Assembly (NCBI GenBank): GCA_913041775.1
Contig: CAJWJW010000038.1
Location: 1-9,742, forward strand
Reading direction: 5' to 3'
Source: an uncultured Flavobacteriales bacterium
GTDB taxonomy: Bacteria; Bacteroidota; Bacteroidia; Flavobacteriales; UBA7430
Length of the DNA stretch: 9,742 bases
Numbering within the stretch: the first letter of the stretch is position 1; every line of letters begins with the position of its first letter. The notes under the pieces were generated by a model. It saw nothing but the letters and a program-made list of their open reading frames with translations. It had not been told where the DNA came from and did no database searches. The position numbers and the translations under genes are program-made. Below are positions 1-5,795 of this stretch, piece by piece.

Positions 1-1
1 A

Positions 2-619
2 GAACCAGACCTCTCTCCTATTCTAATTCCAGAAAGTTATATAAGTGAAATAAAATCTGGTTTACCAGCACTACCAGAAGAGTTGTACGCTAAGTACACC
101 AAAAAATACAGCTTATCGGATTACGATGCTCGAAACCTTACAGATACTAAAGGGATAGCCTTGTATTTTGAAGAAATCTTAAAAACGACCAAAGAATACA
201 AGATGGCTGCCAACATCGTTATGGGACCTATCAAATCTCACCTTAACGAAAAGGCAATTCCGATAGATGCACTAAATATTGAAGCTTCGAGAATAAGTGA
301 ATTGATTAGCTTAATTAAAGAGGGTAAGATTTCGAGCTCCAAAGTGAGTAAAGAATTATTCCCTTTGATGGTAAAGCATCCAGAAATGAGTCCTTTAGAG
401 TTAGCTGAAAACAATCAGCTTATTCAAGATTCTGATCGTGATGCAATTCTTGGATTCATTAAAGAAGCAATTGCGAAATTCCCAGAAAAAGCAGAAGCTT
501 ATAAAGGCGGGAAAAAGAATCTACTAGGTTTGTTTATGGGAGAGGTAATGAAACTCTCTCGTGGTAAAGCAGACCCTAAATCTACCAATCAACTTTTAAG
601 AGAAGAACTTGAAAAATAA
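2..619 (+). CDS. gatB: Asp-tRNA(Asn)/Glu-tRNA(Gln) amidotransferase subunit B, C-terminal part
   Basis: This is the 3' end of gatB; the 5' part lies outside the window. The open frame runs from base 2 and encodes 205 residues. GatB is the tRNA-binding and kinase subunit of the cytosolic GatCAB complex, which converts misacylated Glu-tRNA(Gln) or Asp-tRNA(Asn) to the amidated forms. The visible part opens with EPDLSPILIP, matching the family's conserved EPDLPP element at the end of the catalytic cradle domain. The helical linker and the YqeY-like tail domain follow, ending in the typical GEVMKLSRGKADPKSTNQLL signature with the family's C-terminal Gly-Lys-Ala. A TTG at 83 is an in-frame leucine codon, not a start, because homology continues upstream of it. 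The stop codon is 4 bases before the next gene's ATG, so the two are probably cotranscribed. Confidence 0.93.
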   Translation, partial: EPDLSPILIPESYISEIKSGLPALPEELYAKYTKKYSLSDYDARNLTDTKGIALYFEEILKTTKEYKMAANIVMGPIKSHLNEKAIPIDALNIEASRISELISLIKEGKISSSKVSKELFPLMVKHPEMSPLELAENNQLIQDSDRDAILGFIKEAIAKFPEKAEAYKGGKKNLLGLFMGEVMKLSRGKADPKSTNQLLREELEK

Positions 620-623
620 TTAT

Positions 624-1736
624 ATGCGAATTTTAGTATCCCTTTTCCTACTAGTCACCATCTTGTTTTCTGCATGTCAATCTAAAATGGAAAGGCCGGA
701 GGGCGACTTTTCTATTCATGCTGAAGTAGAAGGTGTAGATACTATTATATTTGAAAAAATAGAAGCAGAAAATCTATTACTTATAGATACTCTTTACGCA
801 GTAGATGGAGAGTTTGTTGTGGCAAACACCTTAGAAGGTTCTGCATTTTTTTTATTGAGAACTCTAGAAGGTGAAGGGATAAATCTTTTAATTGAGAAAG
901 GTGAAAAACTTGAAATTGGAGGAAGTAGAGAAGGATGGGGTACAAACTATACTGTTTCTGGATCTAAAGGATCTGATCTGATTTATGAGTTAAATCACAA
1001 AGTAAATGCATTTGAAATAGTAATCGATGCTATTTACGAAGAAGCAAAACAGGCACAAAAAGAAGATTTTATTGCGATCCAAGAACGATTTAATTTCGCA
1101 TTTGAGGAGCATACAAACTTTTTAAAATCTTTTATTGATACAAACATTCATTCAAAAGCTTCTATTCTTGCACTTTTTCAATCTGTGAAAGGCGAAAATG
1201 TACTGAATCTTCAAAGCGATTATGAGCACTACAAAAAAGTGAATGAAGCTTTTACAACTAATTGGCCAAACTCTTCACATAGTAAGTTAATAGCAAACAT
1301 TTTAGATTTAGCATATGCTCCAGACTTCACAATGGAAGACCTAAATGGAGATTCTATATCACTTAGTGACTTTAAAGGACAACTAATTCTTTTGGACTTT
1401 TGGGCATCATGGTGTAAACCTTGCCGATTAGCAAATCCGAAAATAGTAAAACTCTATGAGAAGTTTAACGATAAGGGATTAGAAATAATTAGTATTTCTT
1501 TGGATGGATCTACACAACAAAGCACGGCAAAACAAGATTGGAAAAAAGCTGTAGAAACAGATAAACTTACTTGGCCACAAGTGAGTGAGCTAAAAGGCTG
1601 GGCTTCTGAAGTTCGGAACTTATATAATTTCCGAAGCATACCTTACACCGTGCTTATAGATGTTGACGGTAGAATTATCGGTCAAAATTTAGACGAGCAC
1701 ACTCTTAGTAATAAGATTTCTGAACTCTTAAAATAG
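624..1736 (+). CDS. TlpA/ResA-like thiol-disulfide oxidoreductase lipoprotein (DUF4369-like N-terminus)
   Basis: This is a predicted envelope-anchored thioredoxin-fold lipoprotein of 370 residues. The N-terminus has a charged Met-Arg, a hydrophobic core and a lipobox LFSAC with the candidate lipidated cysteine at residue 18. Residues ~25-120 are beta-rich and resemble the DUF4369 domain that often precedes TlpA-like domains in Bacteroidota. A helical, charged linker follows. The thioredoxin domain starts near residue 230 (APDFTMEDLNG), carries the redox motif WCKPC (Cys264 and Cys267) and has the cis-proline at Pro340 in SIPYTVLID. The likely role is reducing or isomerising disulfides, or maturing c-type cytochromes, in the periplasm; the substrate cannot be told from sequence. 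I chose the ATG at 624 because it gives a compact lipoprotein signal. A TTG at 609 would add five residues and overlap gatB. The stop is 3 bases before lpxH. Confidence 0.88.
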   Translation: MRILVSLFLLVTILFSACQSKMERPEGDFSIHAEVEGVDTIIFEKIEAENLLLIDTLYAVDGEFVVANTLEGSAFFLLRTLEGEGINLLIEKGEKLEIGGSREGWGTNYTVSGSKGSDLIYELNHKVNAFEIVIDAIYEEAKQAQKEDFIAIQERFNFAFEEHTNFLKSFIDTNIHSKASILALFQSVKGENVLNLQSDYEHYKKVNEAFTTNWPNSSHSKLIANILDLAYAPDFTMEDLNGDSISLSDFKGQLILLDFWASWCKPCRLANPKIVKLYEKFNDKGLEIISISLDGSTQQSTAKQDWKKAVETDKLTWPQVSELKGWASEVRNLYNFRSIPYTVLIDVDGRIIGQNLDEHTLSNKISELLK

Positions 1737-1739
1737 AAG

Positions 1740-2516
1740 ATGTCTACTAGAGCTAAAATATATTTCGCATCCGACTTTCACTTAGGAGCTCCTAATTCTG
1801 AACAGAGCTTAGAAAGAGAACGCCTTATTATTTCATGGTTAAATGAAATTAAAACAGATGCTGCTGAAATTTATTTAGTAGGAGATATATTCGATTTTTG
1901 GTACGAATGGAAAAGTGCAGTACCTAGAGGATTTGTACGTATTTTAGGAAAGCTTGCAGAGATCTGTGACTCTGGAATTCCAGTGCACTTTTTCACTGGA
2001 AACCACGACTTGTGGACCTTCGGATACCTAGAAGAAGAAATAGGGATGAAGGTTTATAGAAACCCAATTCAAGTATCTCTTCAGGGGAAATCTTGTTACA
2101 TAGGACATGGAGATGGACTAGGACCTGGAGACCATAAATATAAGGTACTAAAAAAGGTGTTTACCTCAAACATATGTCAATGGTTATTCTCTAGACTACA
2201 TCCTAATGCGTCTTATGGAATGGCTAATTATTTTTCTAGTAAAAGCAGAATCACCAACAAGGAAAAAGATGCCATTTTTGATGGAGAAGAAAATGAATGG
2301 CTAGTAGATTACTCCAAAGAAATACTCAAAAAAATACATCACGACTATTTTATTTTTGGACACAGACACCTTCCTTTAGACATACAACTGTCTAAAACAA
2401 GTAAGTATATTAATTTAGGAGAATGGGTGAACTACAACTCATATGGAGTCCTAGAGAATGGATTGTTAGAATTAAAGTTCTATCACTCTAACTATTCAAA
2501 AGCAATAAATAAATAG
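1740..2516 (+). CDS. lpxH: UDP-2,3-diacylglucosamine diphosphatase (LpxH-type metallophosphoesterase)
   Basis: This calcineurin-like phosphoesterase of 258 residues most likely hydrolyses UDP-2,3-diacylglucosamine to lipid X and UMP, the fourth step of lipid A biosynthesis, at the inner face of the cytoplasmic membrane. All metal-site motifs of the superfamily are present: DFH (Asp12, His14), GDIFD (Asp49, Asp52), GNHD (Asn88, His89), GHGD (His123) and GHRH (His208, His210). The FDFWYEWK segment after GDIFD and the GHGDGLGPGD block are typical of Bacteroidota LpxH proteins and argue against a general phosphodiesterase. The ATG at 1740 lies 3 bases after the previous stop, so translation is probably coupled to the upstream lipoprotein gene. 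The gene converges on gap with only 10 bases between the stop codons. LpxH as opposed to an LpxH2-like paralogue is inferred from motif resemblance. Confidence 0.87.
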   Translation: MSTRAKIYFASDFHLGAPNSEQSLERERLIISWLNEIKTDAAEIYLVGDIFDFWYEWKSAVPRGFVRILGKLAEICDSGIPVHFFTGNHDLWTFGYLEEEIGMKVYRNPIQVSLQGKSCYIGHGDGLGPGDHKYKVLKKVFTSNICQWLFSRLHPNASYGMANYFSSKSRITNKEKDAIFDGEENEWLVDYSKEILKKIHHDYFIFGHRHLPLDIQLSKTSKYINLGEWVNYNSYGVLENGLLELKFYHSNYSKAINK

Positions 2517-2526
2517 ATCAATCTTA

Positions 2527-3513
2527 CTATTTAGTCAATTTTACTATTAAATCTGCTAAGCGATTAGAATAGCCCATTTCATTATCATACCAAGCAACTA
2601 CTTTTACCATTTTACCGAGAACAGAAGTCAATTGAGAATCAAATAAGCAAGAAGCTTTATTTCCCAATACATCTACAGAAACAATTGGGTCTACAGTATA
2701 GGCTACATAATTTTTGTGCGTAGTCCTAGAAGCAGTTAGAAACACCTGGTTAACCTCTGCAATAGTACAGTTCTTTTTAACGATAAAAGTCATATCTGTT
2801 AAAGAACCATTTGGAACAGGAACCCGCATTCCGCAACCTCCTATTTCTAGGTGAGGGAAAATTTTAGTTAATGCTTTCGCAGCACCTGTAGTTGTAGGTA
2901 TTATAGACAATGCACCTGCACGAGCCCTACGCAAATCTTTATGAGGAGAGTCGTGTAAACTTTGATCTTTGGTATAGGAATGAATCGTAGTAATATATGC
3001 CTGATCTACTCCGAAATGAGCATCAATTAGTTGAACCATTGGAGCCGCCGAATTAGTAGTACAAGAGGCATTAGATACTAAGGTGTCAGAGTCATTAAGG
3101 ATTTCCTCATTAACTCCTAGAACAATCATTTTTACATCATTCCCTTTAGGAGAAGCAGCTAAAACAACCTTTTTTGCTCCAGCAATTTGATGTTTCAGCA
3201 AATCATTTTTCGATAAATAAATCCCTGTAGCCTCAACAACTATATCGCAATCGGACCAATTTAAGCCCTCTAATCGTTCTTCTTGGCTGTACCTAACAAG
3301 AGAATCATCAATTTTTATCGCATTTGGAGTTGCAGAAATTTCAGCATCAAAAACTCCATGAATAGAATCGTACTTTAGTAGGTGCGCCAATACCTCAGCA
3401 TCTGCAACATCATTTATCACAACAACTTGAATATCTTCTCTATTGTACAGAACACGAAAAAGTGCTCTTCCAATTCTACCAAATCCGTTGATTCCTACTT
3501 TTATAGTCTTCAT
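2527..3513 (-). CDS. gap: Type I glyceraldehyde-3-phosphate dehydrogenase
   Basis: This is the cytosolic glycolytic enzyme that oxidatively phosphorylates glyceraldehyde 3-phosphate to 1,3-bisphosphoglycerate with NAD(+). The 328-residue length is normal for the family. The Rossmann motif GFGRIGR is at residues 10-16. Asp35 at the end of beta-2 favours NAD over NADP. The catalytic Cys151 sits in ASCTTN, with its partner His178 in TTIHSYTKDQ. The conserved PHKDLRRAR loop, the TTTGAAKA phosphate-binding segment and the C-terminal WYDNEMGYSNR signature are intact. The residue four after the catalytic Cys is Ser rather than the second Cys seen in many homologues, a common variant. The start is the ATG at 3513, which places the Rossmann motif at its usual distance from the N-terminus. 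An intrinsic terminator ends only about 11 bases upstream of this start, so how gap is transcribed is unclear. The gene converges on lpxH. Confidence 0.95.
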   Translation of the reverse strand: MKTIKVGINGFGRIGRALFRVLYNREDIQVVVINDVADAEVLAHLLKYDSIHGVFDAEISATPNAIKIDDSLVRYSQEERLEGLNWSDCDIVVEATGIYLSKNDLLKHQIAGAKKVVLAASPKGNDVKMIVLGVNEEILNDSDTLVSNASCTTNSAAPMVQLIDAHFGVDQAYITTIHSYTKDQSLHDSPHKDLRRARAGALSIIPTTTGAAKALTKIFPHLEIGGCGMRVPVPNGSLTDMTFIVKKNCTIAEVNQVFLTASRTTHKNYVAYTVDPIVSVDVLGNKASCLFDSQLTSVLGKMVKVVAWYDNEMGYSNRLADLIVKLTK

Positions 3514-3524
3514 AATTATAAGCT

Positions 3525-3550
3525 AAAAAAAAAGAGGCGTTAGCCTCTTT
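3525..3550 (-). terminator. Intrinsic (Rho-independent) terminator after lipA
   Basis: On the minus strand, three bases past the lipA stop codon, an 8-bp perfect inverted repeat (AAAGAGGC, loop TAAC, GCCTCTTT; stem 3531-3538 with 3543-3550) runs directly into a tract of nine T residues (3533-3525). The GC-rich loop-side half of the stem and the uninterrupted U-tract are classic. It should end the lipoprotein-ytxJ-lipA transcript. It lies just before the gap start codon at 3513. Confidence 0.88.
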
Positions 3551-3552
3551 CC

Positions 3553-4428
3553 TTATTTTAAATGTTTTTCTGCTTTATAAGATGATCGTACTAGAGGACC
3601 ACTTTCTACATATTGTATCCCCAACTCTAAGCCTATTACTTTATACTTAGCAAATTGCTCAGGAGTAACAAAATCTTGCACAGGTAAATGTTTAGTTGTT
3701 GGTTGTAAGTACTGCCCTAAAGTAAGCACATCTAAACCTACAGCAACTAAGTCTTTCATAGCCTCAATAACTTCAGCTTCTGTTTCTCCTAGACCTAGCA
3801 TAATACCAGTTTTGGTACGCATCCCTCCTTCTTTAAGGTGTTTTAAGACCTCTAAAGAACGCTCATAACGCGCTTGTATTCTTACGGAGCGAGTTAATCT
3901 TTTTACAGTTTCCATATTATGAGAAACGACTTCTGGAGCCACATCAATAATACGTTGTACCTGATCCATATTCCCTTTAAAATCTGGAATTAAAGTCTCC
4001 ATTGTTGTTGTAGGACTAACTCTACGGATTGCTTTTACCGTGTCTGCCCAAATAATAGACCCTCCATCTTTTAAGTCATCTCTATCAACAGAGGTAACAA
4101 CGGCATGTTTTACTTCCATTAACTTTACAGAACGGGCTACCCTTTCTGGTTCAGACCAATCTACTGCTAAAGGTTTCCCTGTAGAAACAGCACAAAAGCC
4201 ACAAGAACGGGTACAGATATTTCCAAGAATCATAAAGGTCGCAGTACCTGCTCCCCAACACTCGCCCATATTCGGGCAATTACCACTTTCGCAAATGGTA
4301 TGGAGTTTATGACTAGAAACCAACTTACGCACCTTCTTATAGTTCTCACCAGTAGGAAGTTTTACACGTAACCACTTTGGTTTTCCTTGTCTTTTTTCTT
4401 TTTTATCTGTGGTATTTTCTATTGCCAT
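3553..4428 (-). CDS. lipA: Lipoyl synthase (radical SAM)
   Basis: LipA inserts two sulfur atoms into protein-bound octanoyl groups, forming the lipoyl cofactor of pyruvate and 2-oxoglutarate dehydrogenases and of the glycine cleavage system, in the cytosol. The 291 residues hold both iron-sulfur sites. The auxiliary cluster ligands Cys46, Cys51 and Cys57 are in CESGNCPNMGEC, and the radical-SAM CxxxCxxC is Cys72, Cys76 and Cys79. The C-terminal RSSY element (281-284), whose serine ligates the sacrificed auxiliary cluster, is present. The GLGETEAEV segment is a family landmark. The N-terminal ~17 residues are Lys-rich and probably flexible. The gene lies 50 bases downstream of ytxJ on the same strand with no clear promoter between them, so cotranscription is likely. 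A strong intrinsic terminator follows the stop. Confidence 0.96.
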   Translation of the reverse strand: MAIENTTDKKEKRQGKPKWLRVKLPTGENYKKVRKLVSSHKLHTICESGNCPNMGECWGAGTATFMILGNICTRSCGFCAVSTGKPLAVDWSEPERVARSVKLMEVKHAVVTSVDRDDLKDGGSIIWADTVKAIRRVSPTTTMETLIPDFKGNMDQVQRIIDVAPEVVSHNMETVKRLTRSVRIQARYERSLEVLKHLKEGGMRTKTGIMLGLGETEAEVIEAMKDLVAVGLDVLTLGQYLQPTTKHLPVQDFVTPEQFAKYKVIGLELGIQYVESGPLVRSSYKAEKHLK

Positions 4429-4478
4429 AACCTAGGTATTAACAGCATCAAATTAAGCTGTAAACTTAATATTGCTCG

Positions 4479-4799
4479 TTAAAGCAGTTCTTTTATCGCA
4501 TCAATATTGATGGAATTATGAGAAGTACTATAAGTACATACCCCATCTTGAATAAATAATAATTGTGGAGACTGGTGTTGTACCTTATAGTCTTTAGCAA
4601 GTTGGTCTGATATAGACCGATATGCAATAAGGTCTAAATAAAAAGTCACTACTCCTTTAAGATCATACGATCTCTCAAACCTACTCATAGCCATACTAGA
4701 TATAGAACATCGAGTACTGTGTTTAAACACAAGAAAAGGCTCAGAGATTTCTAAAGCCTTCTGAATTTGAGAATAGTCTGTTAGAGCTACCCAATTCAT
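4479..4799 (-). CDS. ytxJ: YtxJ-family bacillithiol-system monothiol redox protein
   Basis: This small thioredoxin-fold protein of 106 residues matches the YtxJ family (formerly DUF2847), associated with bacillithiol-dependent redox control. The hallmark block FKHSTRCSIS places the single putative active-site Cys at residue 31. The downstream FYLDLIAYRSIS segment and the cis-Pro region HQSPQLL (Pro78) complete the family pattern. A second cysteine, Cys88, is near the C-terminal strand. The expected role, from family knowledge, is cytosolic removal of bacillithiol from S-bacillithiolated proteins (bacilliredoxin-like), which implies that this organism makes bacillithiol. The substrate is unknown. 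The start codon overlaps the stop of the upstream small lipoprotein gene by one base (TAATG), so translational coupling is likely. lipA follows on the same strand. Confidence 0.85.
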   Translation of the reverse strand: MNWVALTDYSQIQKALEISEPFLVFKHSTRCSISSMAMSRFERSYDLKGVVTFYLDLIAYRSISDQLAKDYKVQHQSPQLLFIQDGVCTYSTSHNSINIDAIKELL

Positions 4800-4918
4800 T
4801 ACGAATTAATTTGAGGAGTTTCTACTTGGGCTACACCAGGACAATTAGATGTTACACAGCACGATTGAGCAGCAATAGCTACAATAAATAAAGCGGCAAT
4901 AAATACAAGCTTTTTCAT
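4799..4918 (-). CDS. Tiny Cys-containing lipoprotein, 39 aa
   Basis: The predicted product is 39 residues: a MKK start, a hydrophobic stretch (residues 4-17) and AAQSCC, which can act as a signal-peptidase-II site with lipidation at Cys20 (or Cys21). The mature peptide would be only about 20 residues, with three cysteines (20, 21 and 26) and no charged residue except one Glu. I recognise no family. It broadly resembles very small bacterial lipoproteins such as entericidins only in architecture. I prefer the ATG at 4918 to one at 4987, because the upstream extension would place a duplicated -7 promoter element inside the coding region and would bury the signal peptide. Its stop overlaps the ytxJ start by one base (TAATG). 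The coding call rests on the signal-peptide pattern, the promoter and the coupling, not on homology. Confidence 0.68.
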   Translation of the reverse strand: MKKLVFIAALFIVAIAAQSCCVTSNCPGVAQVETPQINS

Positions 4919-4939
4919 GATTTCGGTTTTAATGTTGAG

Positions 4940-4955
4940 CAAAAATACAAAAATA
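4940..4955 (-). promoter_or_regulatory. Duplicated Bacteroidota -7 promoter element for the lipoprotein-ytxJ-lipA unit
   Basis: On the minus strand, TATTTTTG occurs twice in perfect tandem (4955-4948 and 4947-4940). Each copy matches the Bacteroidota -7 consensus TAnnTTTG. The proximal copy ends 21 bases before the ATG at 4918, which predicts a leader of roughly 17 bases. A clear TTG at the expected -33 position is not evident. A separate TAAATTTG on the plus strand (4996-5003) in the same divergent region could be a distal ung promoter. Confidence 0.65.
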
Positions 4956-5061
4956 TATCTTGCTAACAGAATGCCGTCATGAGTCAATAATAAGTTAAAT
5001 TTGGATGTGAAAATATTGTAGAAAAGGATAAGTATCTATACAATAAAAGTAATAAATCGCT

Positions 5062-5069
5062 TATTTTTG
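5062..5069 (+). promoter_or_regulatory. -7 promoter element of ung, predicting a leaderless mRNA
   Basis: TATTTTTG matches the TAnnTTTG consensus and ends 4 bases before the second of two adjacent ATG codons (5071 and 5074). With transcription starting about 4 bases past the element, the mRNA would begin at or next to the ATG at 5074. The same element and spacing occur at rlmB. No convincing -33 TTG is visible 19-21 bases upstream. Confidence 0.6.
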
Positions 5070-5073
5070 AATG

Positions 5074-5775
5074 ATGAAGAAAAGTCTACCTTCTTGCTGG
5101 AAACAACTATTGAATACTGAACTTGAAAATGATAATTTCAAAGATCTTTGTTCTTTTGTTGAAGATGAACGTAATAAAAATAGAGTTTTCCCTCCAAAGA
5201 ACATGTGTTTTGAAGCCTTTAAAAGCACTCCTTTAGATAAAGTTAAGGTCATTATTCTCGGACAAGACCCTTACCACAACCATGGGCAGGCAAATGGATT
5301 AAGTTTTTCTGTTGCCAATGGCGTTAAAGTACCACCATCGTTAAAAAATATTTATAAGGAACTTCAAAGTGACTTTGGACATAAAATCCCTAGTACAGGA
5401 GATCTAAAATCTTGGGCTTCTCAAGGAGTACTTTTATTAAATGCTACACTGAGCGTAAAAGCACATAGTCCCGGTTCTCATCAAAAAAAAGGTTGGGAAC
5501 AATTTACAGATAATGTAATAAATCATCTTTCGAACAGTAAAGAGAATTTAGTCTTTATCTTATGGGGGAATTTCGCTCAAAAAAAAATTCATCTAATTGA
5601 TGAAACTAAACACTGTATTATAAAGTCGGTACATCCATCCCCCTTTTCAGCAAGTAATGGATTTTTTGGTTCTAAACCATTTACTAAGACAAACGAGTAT
5701 CTAGCTTCAGTAAATAAAGAAGGTGTAAATTGGAAAATAGAAGACCACTGTCAGCAGTTGTCTTTATTAGAGTAG
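5074..5775 (+). CDS. ung: Uracil-DNA glycosylase, family 1
   Basis: This enzyme removes uracil from DNA, beginning base-excision repair. The family-1 signatures are complete. Numbering from an ATG at 5071, the water-activating loop GQDPYH is at 64-69 (Asp66), Asn124 in LLLNATLS reads uracil, and His188 in HPSPFSA is the catalytic/DNA-intercalation loop histidine. These positions are almost the same as in E. coli Ung (Asp64, Asn123, His187). The last loop reads HPSPF where Leu is more usual. Two consecutive ATGs (5071, 5074) are possible starts. I give 5074 because it fits the promoter spacing seen at rlmB; using 5071 adds one Met. rmuC follows 20 bases after the stop on the same strand, so the two genes probably form a repair operon. 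The divergent neighbour is the small lipoprotein gene. Confidence 0.94.
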   Translation: MKKSLPSCWKQLLNTELENDNFKDLCSFVEDERNKNRVFPPKNMCFEAFKSTPLDKVKVIILGQDPYHNHGQANGLSFSVANGVKVPPSLKNIYKELQSDFGHKIPSTGDLKSWASQGVLLLNATLSVKAHSPGSHQKKGWEQFTDNVINHLSNSKENLVFILWGNFAQKKIHLIDETKHCIIKSVHPSPFSASNGFFGSKPFTKTNEYLASVNKEGVNWKIEDHCQQLSLLE

Positions 5776-5795
5776 ATATTGCAAAAAACAAAACT

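Noticed and set aside
3061..3066. Loss of the second Cys of the GAPDH CTTNC motif (CTTNS here)
   Set aside because: Ser at this position is common among bacterial GAPDHs and does not affect the catalytic Cys151-His178 pair.
3514..3520. TATAAT-like string before gap as a -10 promoter
   Set aside because: It touches the ATG, so transcription would begin inside the coding sequence. Bacteroidota primary promoters use TAnnTTTG rather than TATAAT.
4040..4312. Plus-strand ORF of 90 codons inside lipA
   Set aside because: It is antisense to the conserved iron-sulfur region of lipA, has no family resemblance and has no promoter. It is a shadow frame.
4452..4470. Inverted repeat ATTAAG/CTTAAT between ytxJ and lipA, as a possible terminator
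   Set aside because: The 6-bp stem is entirely weak apart from one G-C pair and has no following U-tract. It is expected by chance in AT-rich DNA.
4919..4987. N-terminal extension of the small lipoprotein to an ATG at 4987
   Set aside because: The extension contains the duplicated TATTTTTG promoter and would place the lipoprotein signal internally. The MKK start at 4918 followed by a hydrophobic segment is the normal form.
5730..5795. 22-residue extension of RmuC overlapping ung
   Set aside because: It lies in another frame of ung's 3' end and has no family-like sequence. The ATG at 5796 starts directly before the expected membrane anchor.
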